NCBI GenBank assembly: GCA_905221605.1
Contig: CAJNDS010002387.1
Coordinates: 124,001-188,000, forward strand
Source of the DNA: Symbiodinium natans
Lineage: Eukaryota; Sar; Dinophyceae; Suessiales; Symbiodiniaceae
Reading direction: 5' to 3'
DNA: 64,000 nt
The position numbers and the translations under genes are program-made. Positions within the stretch are counted from its first letter, which is position 1. The number at the start of each line of letters is the position of its first letter. The notes beneath the pieces are model-generated. The model saw only the letters and a list, made by a program, of their open reading frames with translations, had not been told where the DNA came from and ran no database searches. Of this stretch, positions 1 to 10,499 are shown one piece after another.

Positions 1-890
1 CCAAACCCCAAACCCCAAACCCCAAACCCTAAACCCTAAACCCTAAACCCTAAACCCCAAACCCAAACCGCCCAAGCGTTCCCCTCCCCAGGTTGGTAAC
101 TCTTCAGAAGCCCACCTCAGTGTCCTCCGGCTTCACTCCCTTCGTGAGCACTGGGCCTGGCGGGACGCGTGGGTTTAGGGTTTAGGGTTGAGGGTTGAGG
201 GTTCAGGGTTCAGGGTTTAGGGTTTAGGGTTTAGGGTTAAGGTTTAGGGTTTAGGGCTTGTCTCTTGCGCTCTCCGGATCCCTTGTTGCGCACAACATAT
301 GTATATAAACATCCATATGTATATACACTGATGAAGCAGCAACATGAATCTCGATTCTGCCACACGCTCTCGGTTTTGGGGTCCGCTTCCTCAAAGACAA
401 CATGAACCCTAAACGTTATACAGGGCTTAGGGTTTAAGGTTTAGGGTTTGGGGTTCAGGGTAGGGTGAACCCGAAAATTGGGGTCATACACACGGAACTA
501 CTATAATCCCTGCGGGATTTTAAGATTCATTTGGTCCCCAAGGTTGTGGGCAATGAAATTCTGGGTGCCTTAAAATCTCATTCGATCCAGTATGGATCAA
601 ATCAACAGATATACCTTAGCAGCAGCACATTTTTTATACGAAGTTCATTCACGGAAAAACAGTACTTCAGGTTGCAACCCTAAACCCTAAACCCTAAACC
701 CTAAACCCTAAACCCTTAAACCAAAAGCCCTAAGGTATTCGTTCAAGACAAGGCTCCGTGTTCTTGTTCGTTTCTTGGGTTTCCTTGGCCGCGGGCGCTC
801 GCTGCATCCCGTACTCTTTGTGCCACCTACCGAGGGTTTAGGTTTAGGATTTAGTGTTTAAGGTTTAGGGTTTAGGGTTTAGGACATCGG
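1..890. repeat. Interstitial telomeric blocks, no gene seen
   Basis: CCCCAAA/CCCTAAA repeats (about 1-62 and 676-722) alternate with TTTAGGG blocks (about 168-258, 420-460, 835-885). The DNA between is unique-looking, without a convincing ORF, and includes an inverted-repeat element at about 466-600. Because both orientations recur and genes follow, this is interstitial repeat and not a chromosome end. Confidence 0.8.
466..600. mobile_element. Short inverted-repeat element, family D
   Basis: Contains GGGGTCATACAC, a central ACTATAATCCC stretch and a closing part with TTTGGTCCCCAAGG and TCTCATTCGATCC. Related copies lie at about 12534-12650, with ends GGGGACCAAATGAACC and GGTTCATTCGGTCCC, and about 13534-13680. 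They look MITE-like: short, no coding capacity, imperfect terminal inverted repeats. The family label is mine. Confidence 0.45.
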
Positions 891-1493
891 TGAGAGGAGG
901 GCGAAGGGTGTTGGGGAAGGGATGTCCCCAAGCACAGGAACTAGTTGTGGCGAGAATTCCAGCAGCAGGAAGACTCAAGTAATGATCCAAGTATCGCAAG
1001 AGCGTCGCACATCGCACGTACCAAGAGTAAGAGCAGTTGTCCCAGCAACAGCCCAAAGACCTCGCAAAATCAGCCGGCCGCCAGGCAGTCAGCACCCCAG
1101 AATCTTAAGCCCAAAGCAAGCCTTCATCTGCTGAGGCACCATCAGCACTCTTCGACGTGAGGCCAGACTCCAAACTGTAGAAAGTCCAGCTGCAAGCCCT
1201 AAACCCCTCTACCGCTTGTTGGGTGTTAATGAGCTTTGCTATTAAGAGCTGACCGAGCTCACGACGTCATGTTTCATGCAGTTTACATGCGCAGCCACTT
1301 TACTTTCAGGTATACCAACACATGAAGTTGCCAGGGAGGAAGAGGCGACCTCTCAGAGGTTTCATACCATGCAGGTGGGAACTGTATCACCAGATTCTGC
1401 AGCCAACGTGTCTGGCAGCAAGTAGCTTTTGCCAGTAACCGCGGTAGTTTTTGGGAGCCCCATCGCCCGGAGACAGCAGTTTGCTTGTGCTAC

Positions 1494-2399
1494 ATGTGGC
1501 GACTGGTGGCAACCATTATCGGGCTGCTACTGGCAATCTTACCGCTCTGGCCTGTCCAACACCACTTTGTCCTCTGGACATGCAAGACTTACAAGTGCAT
1601 GAAACGAGGTGAAGAGTATGCCGAAGAAAGATCTGAAGCTCCGTTGAGCGCGGAATTCCCAGCAACAATCCCATCAGGTACAAGTTCGACTACACAGAAC
1701 AGCAGCAGCAGCAGCAGCGGCAGCAGCAGCGGCGGAAGCAGCAGCAGCAGCGGCCGTCCTAGCTCCCAAGTGAAGGAGGATGTTACAACCTGCAAGCACG
1801 ACCTGTCCGGCAGGCTCTACCGCATGGCGCGCAACTATAAGGACAACCCCGTCGCCAACGACGGGCTGTTGCTGTTCGACGCCTTTCTGCACGTGTCGAA
1901 CAAGTTTGCATACGTGATGTTCCAGCCCTTTGGAGTTCCCCGTCCTGGCAGGAACTTCATCAAAGGAGAGAAGGAATTGGCCATGGCGATGAATGTGACT
2001 TGGTCCTGCTTCTGGGTTTCGCCCGAGGACCCCACCCGTCTGCTGCACACGGCTACAGATTCCCAGTGGCAAAACAGGACCTTCAAAGGCCATGGCAACT
2101 ATTTTGGCTATGACCTGCTCGTTGTGAAGTGTGACGCTGGGATGCTTACCGCAAACGGCGTTTCGAGGCCGCTCATGATGAACGTCAGCGCTTCAATGTC
2201 GAACAATGTTCTGGCACATTGGGAAAAGGTTCTGGTTTGTCACGAGCCACTTTCCCCCACCCCGATCAAGTCCGTCGTCTGTACCGGCTGCTTGCGCGTC
2301 GGGAGAAACCCGCACTCCGGAGTTCAGTACATAGCCAAGAGCATGGACAAGCTCATCAAGACCTGGGTGGAGTATAGCCTCCGGATAGGCTTCGACATG
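1494..2399 (+). CDS. GT92-like gene, exon 1 (signal anchor, stem, start of catalytic domain)
   Basis: 302 codons, phase 0 at its end. I chose the ATG at 1494 because it opens directly into a hydrophobic anchor; an upstream TTG at 1485 only extends the frame. After the Ser/Gly stem (residues about 65-90) comes a soluble domain with GLLLFDAFLH, KFAYVMFQPFGVP and SVVCTGCLRVG, ending in KTWVEYSLRIGFDM, which resembles the W-x-E-Y-x-x-x-x-G segment near the start of GT92 domains. A damaged paralogous copy of its second half lies at about 17628-18090. Confidence 0.7.
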
Positions 2400-5268
2400 G
2401 TGTCTAGGATTCCCAGTAGTACCCTTATTCCCTTTTTTTGGGGGGGGGGGGGGGGTTTAGGTTCCCTTTTAAACCCCTTTAAGCAAAAAAGGGCACCCTT
2501 TTTAAGCCTTGGTTACTGGGCAGCCTAGGTGTTGATGTATTTTGAGGATGAAGACCTGTCTGAGCTGGAGGGCATGCTGCGGGAGTACATCGACTCGCAC
2601 CGGCTGGTGCCTGGGCCGGGGATCTCCGCGGGTGGCCTTTCTTGGCAGTTTCTTCTTCAGGGTTTAGGGTTTAGGGTTTAGGGTTTAGGGTTTAGGGTTT
2701 AGGGTTTAGGGTTTAGGGTTTAGGGTTTAGGGTTTAGGGTTCAGGTTTCCGTTGCCCACGAAGCCCGACAAGTTGACTTGGAAGTTTAGTAACCCTAAAC
2801 CCTACCCAGAGCCCTGGGAGGATCCAAAAAGTAGATCCCCCAACTAGAACCCTATACTACCATTGGGTCATTCCTAGGAACCCTTAAGGGGATCTACTCT
2901 TGTGGATCCTCCCAGAATTCTGGGTATCCACACAACCCTAACCCTAAATCCTAAACCCTAAACCCTAAACCCTAATCCCTAATCCCTAATCCCTAAACCC
3001 TAAACCCAAACCCAGGTCCTCGTCAGATCTTTCTTCAAAGGCATCACTGCGCATGGCTGGAGCCCACTTCTGCTTATTCAGGACGGCACTCCTTCAAAAA
3101 ACCCGAGTGTTTAGGGTTTAGGGTTTAGGGTTTAGGGTTTAGGGTTTAGGGTTTAGGGTTTAGGGTTTAGGGTTTAGGGTTTAGGGTTTAGGGTTTAGGG
3201 TTTAGGGTTTGGAGCGACCCACTTGCCCCCAAGGCAGTATAAAATAGCTGCTGGTAAATATCACTTGGAGGTTCATGGGTACTTACCCTAAACCCTAAAC
3301 CCTAAACCCTAAACCCTAAACATATAACCCCTAATTCAGGACGGGGCGCGGAGGGCCTTGGGATAGCTCCGGGGTCAAAAACTCAGTTACCGGAAGTTGC
3401 CGGAAGCCAGGAAGCCTTGCAATACTCAGCCAGTAGAGGACCCAGGCCCTAAACCCTGAACCCTGAACCCTAAACCCTCAATCCCTGAAGGAGAACCACT
3501 GCCTCTGGAGGGCCAAGGGCTTTGCCAAGTACGTCGCGCACAACGACGTGGATGAATGGGTCGACCTGAGTCCGCAGTACCCGAACATCAATGCGTACAT
3601 GGATCCTAGGTCGGGTCTTGGGAACCCTAAAACCCTAAAACCCTAAAACCCTAAAACCCTAAACCCTAAACCCAAAACCCTAGCTTTCCCGTATTGGGTG
3701 ACTGAGAGGATCATACCTTTGTATTGTTTTTCGCCCCTTGGGTCCATGTACCTGGTTATTGTATACTTGGGCCCCCCACGTATTCCCCATTTAGGTACAT
3801 GGACCCTTAGTAAAGCCAGAGGTTGATTAGGGGCCAAAACCCCAACCCCAAACCCCAAACCCCAAACCCCAAACCCCAAACCCCAAACCCCAAACCCCAA
3901 ACCCCAAACCCCAAACCCCAAACCCCAAACCCCAAACCCCAAACCCCAACCCCAAACCCCAACCTCTAAACCCTAAACCCTAAATCCTAAACCTTAAACC
4001 CTAAACCCTAAACCCTAAACCCTAAACCCTCAACCCATCCAAGGATCAGGCCCTCGGAGGCACTGACTATGCTGCCATCTCCATCCCGGAGAAGCGCTGG
4101 CTCATTCCGGGACCCAAAGCTTCCCGGGGCGGGCACCTTCGGGACACTTTGGAATAATGGGTTTAGGGTTTAGGGTTTAGGGTTTAGGTAGTTTTTGCAT
4201 TTGTGGGCCTGGGGCACTGCTAATTGTCCCGGCTGTTTCCACCTTCGGATGGCAGAGTCTTGCCTTGCCGGTGACACCTCACAGCCGATACCGATTTGGG
4301 CACTCATCCTGGGTCCTTTCTGGTAGTTTTGTGGCTTGATTGGGGCCCAGAGGGTGCAGGGCGGAATGGAGGATGTGTGGACGCACTACTGGCCCTCGTG
4401 CTCGCGGCTGTGCTCTAGGGCCCACTGCCGTCTAGCCTGCGCGCTTCGGCGTCTGTGCGGGCATTTGTGAGTGGCTGCTTGCACGGGGTGGACAGTGAGG
4501 GCCTTGAACCTTTGCCGGAGGGTCGCCAATGACGCTTGCGGAGGCTCCCTGAGATGGCGGAGGGGACGGCACCCTTAGGCAGCAGTGCCCTGCGTGCCGA
4601 GTCCATCCACCCAAGAAACAGCTAAAATTATACCTCAGGGATACTTGGGAACAATTGTTTGAAACATTTTGGGGTACTAGAATTGGAAATAAACAGCTAC
4701 TCGGGAATAGTTTTTAAGTTTTGGGGCACTATACTTCCTAAGAAACAGCCAAAGTTGTAATTCTTGGTAGGGTTCCAAGTTCAGTAGAGGTACAACTGGG
4801 ACATATACCCCTGTGACGAAATCTGCCGCGGCGGCGAGGGCGGGCGCAACAAGCTGCTCATGGACACGGAGCGCGTGGAAGGTTATCAGGTGCACATAAT
4901 CAAGAAGCCATGGCAGGATGGGACGACCGTCACTTAGAGATACTTGGAAATAGTTTTGAGTTTTTGGGTACTTTATAGCCGAAGACACAGCTAAAATTAG
5001 AATTTTTGCTAGGGTTCCAAGTTCAGCATAGGTGAGGACTCCACCAGATACCGAAATTCGTCTGGTGCATTATCGGCTTGTGCATCTAGCCACGGTCAGT
5101 GGCATGATAAATTGCGGCGACATCTTCCCGGGCACCATGATCAACTCGACCTATGCATCATGGATAAGGGAGAGGTGCCCCAGCATCCTCCCGAATCTCC
5201 CAAATTATACGGAGCCGCCGCCCTTCTGGCGCCGACGGCGGCAGCCTCGAATGCTGCTGGGCCCCTGA
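1494..5268 (+). CDS. GT92 (DUF23)-like glycosyltransferase, multi-exon, type II membrane protein
   Basis: Probably a Golgi glycosyltransferase. Exon 1 (1494-2399) opens MWRLVATIIGLLLAILPLWP, a signal anchor, followed by a Ser/Gly-rich stem encoded by AGC repeats (about 1700-1755). Exon 2 starts at 2529; a GTG donor at 2400 and AG at 2528 join ...IGFDMV to LMYFEDEDLSELEG in frame. Exon 3 (3491-3601) holds YVAHNDVDEWVDL, the DxDE-type metal-binding core expected in this family. It joins exon 4 (4044 to about 4140) through a GA donor, giving NAYMDQALGGTDYAAISIPE. Exon 5 (about 4790-4928, NWDIYPCDEICRGGEGGRNK) joins exon 6 (5032-5268) through a GT-AG intron and reaches RLVHYR, like the family's C-terminal HYR, then a stop. 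The exon 2 end, any exon between 2 and 3, and the exon 4-5 join are unresolved. Family assignment rests on motif memory. Confidence 0.62.
2400..2528 (+). mobile_element. Introner-like intron in the GT92 gene
   Basis: 129 bp. Donor GTGTCTAGG, acceptor CAGCCTAG; the GTGT at the donor is repeated where exon 2 begins. The ends are inverted repeats (CTAGGATTCCCAGTA against TACTGGGCAGCCTAG). The middle has a poly-T/poly-G tract (about 2432-2455) followed by GGTTCCC and AAGGGCACCC. Removing it restores ...IGFDMV-LMYFEDED. The uninterrupted reading through it (SRIPSSTLIPFFWGGG...) is accidental. Confidence 0.75.
2655..3012. repeat. Telomeric inverted pair in a GT92 intron
   Basis: A clean TTTAGGG array at about 2655-2742 follows exon 2, and a CCCTAAA array lies at about 2934-3012. 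Between them sits an inverted-repeat element (2804-2926). Transcribed from the + strand, the arms are complementary. Confidence 0.8.
2804..2926. mobile_element. Short inverted-repeat element, family B
   Basis: Ends CCCAGAGCCCTGGGAGGATCC and GGATCCTCCCAGAATTCTGGG. The interior has AAAAAGTAGATCCCCCAACTAG and its imperfect mirror GGGGATCTACTC. A second copy lies at 23411-23520. MITE-like, no ORF. Confidence 0.6.
3110..3485. repeat. Telomeric arrays flanking a possible small exon
   Basis: TTTAGGG at about 3110-3212, CCCTAAA at about 3285-3322 and 3448-3484. The unique piece at 3015-3100 upstream, reading VLVRSFFKGITAHGW, could be a GT92 exon. At 3262-3284 is half of an inverted-repeat element of family C (TTGGAGGTTCATGGGTACTT), cut off by CCCTAAA repeats. 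Confidence 0.55.
3602..4043 (+). other. Telomeric-repeat intron with GA donor in the GT92 gene
   Basis: Donor GATCCTAGG, acceptor ATCCAAG. The direct repeat GGATC spans both junctions. The interior holds CCCTAAAA, an element with GTCCATGTACC and GGTACATGGACCC inverted ends (about 3690-3815), a long CCCCAAA tract (3838-3960) and CCCTAAA (3965-4030). Removal joins NAYM to DQALGGTDYAAI in frame. Confidence 0.65.
4196..4789. other. Unassigned intronic or intergenic DNA in the GT92 gene
   Basis: About 4196-4610 is GC-rich unique DNA without telomeric repeats. Neither strand gives a recognisable protein, though short open frames exist on the minus strand. From about 4610 to 4787 it is AT-richer with repeated words (ACAGCTAAAATTA, TTTTGGGGTACT, AGGGTTCCAAGTTCAG) shared with the introns at 4929-5031 and 18742-18908. 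It therefore probably contains one or two introner-like copies. Confidence 0.4.
4929..5031 (+). mobile_element. Introner-like intron, family G
   Basis: 103 bp, donor GTCACTTAG, acceptor CAGCATAG; GTCA/GTGA imperfectly repeated at both junctions. It joins DGTT to VRTPPDTEIRLVHYR in frame. It shares its 3' half (GCTAGGGTTCCAAGTTCAG) with DNA ending at about 4789 and with the intron ending at 18908. Confidence 0.65.
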
Positions 5269-5279
5269 AAAAAGGAAGG

Positions 5280-6740
5280 GGTGGCTTAGTAGGGTTTAGG
5301 GCCAGTTTAGGGTTTAGGGTTTAGGGTTTAGTGTTTAGTTTTTAGGGTTTAGGGTTTAGGGTTTAGGGCCACCCAGTTTTGGTGCCCAGAGTGCCTCGGA
5401 AAGGCCCTGGCCCATCCCAACCTCCAACGAGGGGCCTCTACAGGTAGTTACATGGGCCCTTAATACGGTCCGGGGTTCTGATGGATGGGCCCTTAGTTTG
5501 TATAGGGTATGTGAGGGGTGAAAAAAAGGGCCCCCTTTTTCAAGGGCCACACTAAGGGACCATGTAACTTCGCCAAGATGGCTCCTAGACATCCTCATCC
5601 TCTTGCTGGGGTCCTACGGATCCCACGGCCAGCATCAAAAACTCAGTGGGAAGGGTTTGCAGCAGTCGTCTCGAACCCCGAAAAAACACAAGAATATTCT
5701 CCCTTACTAAGGGTAGTATAGGGATCATTCCTTCTTATTCTTTTCGAGACATCCCGAGCTCTTCTGGTAACATGCATGGCAACAAAACCCTTGTAAAGCG
5801 ACGGGACCACTTGAAAAGCCACACACCCCTGACACGCGTCCATCGCCGTTTAGTCACAGTCCAGACCATTATAAGAAGGACTTTAATCTGAACAACCACC
5901 CACATGCTGACGCATGTTACTATGTAATTAAACTTCGAAAAGCCCCTAGAAGGGCCGAAAAGACTCTCCCTCTCAGCTCCTTATGAGCCCCTAAACCCTA
6001 AACCCTAAACCCTTAAACCCTGCGAAGGCCTGCCGCCCCTTGGAAAACCCCCGTGAGTCTTTGGACAGAACCCCTATCCCACCCTAAGCCCGAATCCCAA
6101 AACCCTAAACCCCAAACCCAAACCCAAACCCCAAACCCCAAACCCCAAAACCCCAAACCCCAAACCCCAAACCCCAAACCCCAAACCCCCAAACCCTAAA
6201 CCCTAAACCTTAAACCCCAAACCCTAAACCCTAAACCCTAAACCCTAAACCCTAAACCCTAAACCCTAAACCCTAAACCCTAAACCCTAAACCCTAAACC
6301 CTAAACCCAAACAACCCCAATGCCCTGCAGGGCACTGCGGCGGAGTCTCATGGCCGGGCTCCCGGGTTTTGAACCCTAACTGCTAGGTCTTGCTAGGGTT
6401 TAGGGTTTAGGGTTTCGGGTTTAGGGTTTAGGGTTTAGGGTTTAGGGTTAAGGGTCTTAGGGGCTTAGGGCTTTGGGCTTTGGGCTTTGGGCTTGGGGCT
6501 TTGGGCTTTGGGCTTTGGGCTTTAGGCCAGGGTTTGGGTTAGGGCTTCGGGGAGTCTAGGGCACATGCCCGCAAGGGTTCAGACTTTTCTATCCAAAGAG
6601 CCCAATGCAAGGGTTTAGGGTTTAGGGTTTAGGGTTTAGGGCTTAGGGTTTAGGGTTTAGGGTTTCGGGGTTTAGGGTTTAGGGTTACCCTAAACCCTAA
6701 ACCCTAAACCCTAAACCCAAAACCCTAAACCCTAAACCCG
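5280..6740. repeat. Telomeric blocks and one inverted-repeat element
   Basis: TTTAGGG at 5285-5370; an element at about 5385-5580 with TACATGGGCCCTTA and GGGACCATGTA ends; unique DNA to about 5985 without a recognisable protein; CCCTAAA/CCCCAAA at 5990-6310; TTTAGGG at 6395-6450; a CTTTGGG variant tract at 6470-6530; TTTAGGG at 6610-6687 meeting CCCTAAA at 6688-6740 head to head. A possible 40-nt exon follows CCCTGCAG at 6338. Confidence 0.65.
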
Positions 6741-6892
6741 TTTAGGGTGGAAGGCTGTTGGAGAATTCCCTTGTATGTCCCACCCCCTTGCCGGCTGATG
6801 CTTCTTCGGGGAGAGGTGCTCGTTTCAGCAACTACCCTACCCCACACCTCCAGCTTGAGACCCTGGAATCCTAAACCCTTTGAAGCCCCAAA

Positions 6893-7005
6893 CTTGGGAT
6901 GTTCCCCCTTATACAAACAGTCCTTAATAGGGCCAGGGGCTATAATGAGTGGTACTATAATCCCTATGAAGGACTGTTCCACTCGTATGAGGTGGAACAT
7001 CCCAA
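6893..7005. mobile_element. Short inverted-repeat element, family A
   Basis: Ends CTTGGGATGTTCCCCC and GGTGGAACATCCCAA, with the inner arms CAGTCCTTAATAG and AAGGACTGTT. Other copies are at 8457-8560, 32338-32443 and 34385-34480. About 105 bp, non-coding, often abutting telomeric repeats. MITE-like. Confidence 0.65.
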
Positions 7006-7220
7006 CCCTAAACCCTAAACCCTAAACCCTAAATCCTTTGAAGCCCTCAACCCTAACCCCCTCAGCCCTTTGTCCAAGGCCACCGGCTATTCACCTTCCT
7101 GGGTGGTGAGACAGGCGAAGAGTCGATTCGGATATTCCCGAGACGGGCTTAGGATTGCGGTGTAGGGTCTCAAAGGGTTTAGGGTTTAGGGTTTATGGCC
7201 TAGGGGTTAGGTCGGGATTT

Positions 7221-7347
7221 GCTTGGAGGTTCATGGGTTACTTGTAAGTAGGGGTATAAGTTGGGTTGGTATAGCCGTTATTCGTGTTAGCCTTACTTAG
7301 GGTACATAGAACCCCACTTGTAGGTACCCATGAATTTCGAAGTATGG
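7221..7347. mobile_element. Short inverted-repeat element, family C
   Basis: Ends TTGGAGGTTCATGGGTTACTTG and GTAGGTACCCATGAATTTCGAA. Related copies, many with poly-G or poly-C centres, lie at about 24312-24456, 27924-28055, 40966-41065 and 47877-47940. Non-coding. Confidence 0.55.
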
Positions 7348-7590
7348 GTTCAGGGGTTGGAGGTTGAGGGTGTTTTTGGGCTTCGGGCGGGTTTGAGGAG
7401 GGTGTGGGATGGTCAATGCCGCCCATCATCTGGGACCCAACACCTTGCATCCAGATCGTCACCTACACCCTATAGCCCAGGCTTAGTTAGGTCTAAGCTT
7501 CGGCAAACTTAACTACTCTTTGCTGAAGAACCTCCACCCAAACAAACAAAAAAGATGGCAATCCCTATATTGCCCTTACAAGCATTTCTT

Positions 7591-7622
<32 letters not shown>

Positions 7623-7673
7623 GTTCTTGAGCAGATAGTATTATAGCAGCAAATCGCAAACCCCAAACCGCAG

Positions 7674-7711
7674 CGCTTCTGTCAAGATCCTGGCTGGTCG
7701 CAGTGCTTCAG
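7674..7711 (+). CDS. Candidate small exon, gene unknown
   Basis: Unique 38-nt segment between an AG (ACCGCAG) and a GT donor (CAG|GTATTTG); one frame reads RFCQDPGWSQCF. No family recognised. It lies between a poly-G-centred element (about 7540-7640) and CCCTAAA repeats. Confidence 0.3.
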
Positions 7712-7730
7712 GTATTTGTATGTGCCATGA

Positions 7731-9080
7731 ACCCTAAACCCTAGACCCTAAACCCTCAACCCTAAACCCTAAACCCTGAACCCTAAACCCTGAACCCTGA
7801 ACCCTATAAGCAAGTTGCGAAGCCAAGCTGCCAGGAGCCAAAGGTCAAGGCAAGGTCTGCGCAGCACTGGCCCCAATCAGGTTGGTGAGTTAGGTCGTTG
7901 GAGCCACCCTAAACCCTAACCCTAACCCTCAACCCTGGCCCTCCTCTAATTTAAACATTTTCCTGCTGGATAGTCTCTTGAGGGGAGAAAGGGGGGGTGG
8001 TTTAAGACGAAAAGGCACCTGCTGCTTTGTTTTTTTGTTTCCTGTGCCCTGCTCCTTGCGCCTTTCGTGCAGCAGAAACTGGTGAGGATTGTGCGTTCAA
8101 GCAGAGGTGTCTGGAGCTGTTGACAAAAGATTCCCCTAAAGCCTAAACCCAAAACCTCTAAACCCGGTGCATGCCCCCCTGCTTGGAAGCCACGCATTTG
8201 CGCTTTCCGGTGTCTCGTAGAGTCTTGGTGGGACTTTCTTATAACTTCATCACTTCATAAGTTTAGGGTTCCTCTAACTTTATATTAAGGGAGCAAAAAG
8301 TTAAACCCTTTATTGGGGGGTTAAACAGCAACCTAGGAGTGTGGTAGGTTTGGGTTTAGGGTTTAGTGTGTGCTCTTTGCAGCTTCAGTTCCAAGCCTCC
8401 AGACTCCAGCGCAAGCCCTCTCAACCCCAAACCCTCCCTAACCCCTAAACTCTGCACTTGGGATGCTCCCCCTTCTACTACCAGTCCTCAATGGGGATTA
8501 TCGTACCCCCTCTTATACTCCCTCTTAAGGACTGTTTGGAAAAAGGGGGAACATCCCCCACTCTTCATTCAACAACCCTAAACCCTCCACCCTCAACCCT
8601 AAACCCTAAACCCTAAAACCCTAGACCCACTCTTCATTCAAGTGTGGCTTTAAGGTCGGGTCAACCCTGCTCCCGGAACGCTGCCAAGAGGTTGGCAGCA
8701 CCGCGAAGGAGGTGCATACTATTTTGGGAAATGCCCAATGTAAAGCCCCCTTTAAGCGGATTCTATTTTATTTAGGGGTATAGAAGGGGTACCCACTATT
8801 TTGGAAAATGCCCATATAAACCCTACACTGTCTCAGAGTTGCAGGGCTTGCGTCAACCACCAGTTCCCCTGTAGAACTCCAAGCCCCATCTTCCCCCCGA
8901 CAGCGCTTTCCGGAAAAGCCACTGATAGTCACATACCCCCCAAACATTAAAATCCACCCTCAACATCTTCTTGGTATACTTATGAGAGAAGGGTTTAGGA
9001 TTTAGGGCACTTTAGGGTGTAAGGTTTAGAGTTTAAGGTTTAGGGTTTATGGGTTAGGGTCTAGGGTTCAAGGTGTGATC
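7731..9080. repeat. Degenerate telomeric blocks and short elements
   Basis: CCCTAAA/CCCTGAA at 7731-7806, further blocks near 7905-7940 and 8575-8630, and a degenerate TTTAGGG run at about 8995-9075. It holds a family A element (8457-8560) and a unit at about 8710-8815 in which ACTATTTTGG(G/A)AAATGCCCA occurs twice. No convincing gene; short unique pieces near 8640-8710 and 8830-8900 could be exons. Confidence 0.5.
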
Positions 9081-9154
9081 GCTCCAAGGGGGCAAAAAGA
9101 GGACGACAGTTCGACACGTTGACGAGGAGAACGCCGAGAACATGCACACGTAAC

Positions 9155-9715
9155 ATCGTAACATAGAAGTATACAGTAATACAGTTTATAGTAATGTGGA
9201 AATATGCTAGTATAGGAATCTAGTATCTATGATCATATAGTAATACAGTAATATAGCACTTGCAGTCATATAGTAGTATTGTAACATAGGAACCATAGTA
9301 GTATAGTGGTACAGTAGTAGTATAGTACTATATTTATCATAGTAGTGTAGTAGTACAGTAGTATAGTAATATAGTTATCATAGTTATCATAGTTATCATA
9401 GTAATCATAGTAATCATGGTCATCATAGTACTCATAGTAATCATACCAATTACAGTAATCATAGCAATCATAGCAGTCATAGTAATCATAGTAACCATAG
9501 TAGTACTGTAGCATTGCTAGTAGCTAGTAAGATAGTGCTCATCGTAATCATAAACATTGCAGTAGTCTGGTATTCTAGTAGTATGGTAGTTCAGTAGTTT
9601 AGCAGTATAGTAGTATAGTAATCTAGTAGTCATAGTAGTCATAGTAATCATAGTCATCATAGTAATCATAGTAATAATAGTAATCATAGTAATTACAGTA
9701 GTGTAGTAGTACAGG
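9155..9715. repeat. Low-complexity AGTA/ATCAT tract
   Basis: About 560 bp of degenerate trinucleotide-like sequence dominated by ATAGTA, CAGTAGT and AATCATAGT. The tyrosine-rich minus-strand ORFs through it are translations of the repeat. A complementary-looking TACT-rich tract follows at about 10500-10930. Confidence 0.75.
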
Positions 9716-9823
9716 AAGACCGAGGCGTGAGCGCGCATCCATCAGCCCCACAGTGCAGGAAAGGACCGCGCCGGACACGGTTTTTCGCGGCGCGCGACCA
9801 CGAGCTTCAGAAGGGGACTATGG
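9716..9823 (+). CDS. Candidate exon, gene unknown
   Basis: GC-rich unique piece between the AGTA tract and a TTTAGGG array. One open + frame includes GVSAHPSAPQC and FFAARDHELQKG. The right flank (GG followed by GTTTAGGG) is like those of the recognised exons. No family recognised. Confidence 0.25.
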
Positions 9824-10247
9824 AGGGTTTAGGGTTTAGGGTTTAGGGTTTAGGGTTTTGGGTTTTGGGTTTTGGGCTTAGGGCTTAGGGTTTAGGGTTT
9901 AGGGTTTAGGGTTTAGGGTTTAGGGTTTAGGGTGGTTTCCGAATTGGGGTACCTTTATTGTAGCCTTTTTATACGGGAACCCTACTAATTATTTGGGGTC
10001 AAAATTAGGGTTTAGGGTTTACCTAGGCAGGAGCGCGATTTTCGAAGCGGGCTATGGGCAATTCTGAGCACTCGAAATTTTTAGTTAGACCCAGGTTACT
10101 AGAACCCTCAATCCTACACCCTTAAGGACTTATTTCTTCGGTCACTGGAAGTATAGGGGCACGTTCAAGAAATTCTGCGCTTGCGCCCGCTCCTTGATGA
10201 GTGCACGATTTCGACTCGGAAAGGAACTCTATAACCCCGCCGCGCCC

Positions 10248-10278
<31 letters not shown>

Positions 10279-10490
10279 GCCGCCCCCCCCACCGGCCCCA
10301 CCCCCAACTCCTGCCCTGAAAGCCATAACCGAGCATTTTCCGGAATCTTGGTTTTTACGGTTTAGTGTGTCGTCTGTTGGCAGGTGCTTTCGGTGGCTTC
10401 GACGTTGCTGTCGGACAACCGCGTCTTCCTCTTGACGACCACGGCGGGGCAATCCTCTGCAGTTTTCGGGGCTTAGGGTGGGGCTAGGTA
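9824..10490. other. Telomeric block, poly-C tract and a possible exon
   Basis: TTTAGGG and TTTTGGG repeats at 9824-9935 are followed by a partial family D-like element (about 9940-10015). A poly-C tract lies at about 10254-10280. The unique part at about 10380-10470 reads on + as VLSVASTLLSDNRVFLLTTT and may be an exon starting after GGCAG. Confidence 0.35.
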
Positions 10491-10499
10491 TAGCGTTTC

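Noticed and set aside
1-62. A true chromosome end at the left edge of the window
   Set aside because: The repeats are imperfect and switch orientation within 200 bp, and similar blocks occur throughout; they are interstitial.
2400-2528. Continuous reading of the GT92 ORF through this segment to a stop at 2526
   Set aside because: The added residues are poly-Gly and low-complexity and lie in an element with inverted ends; splicing it out continues the family sequence.
3643-3942. Minus-strand ORF of Gly/Val/Trp/Leu/Phe repeats (also 36668-36875)
   Set aside because: Direct translation of CCCCAAA repeats; no independent coding sign.
9266-9738. Tyrosine/aspartate-rich and threonine/isoleucine-rich proteins on the minus strand
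   Set aside because: Translations of the degenerate AGTA/ATCAT tract.
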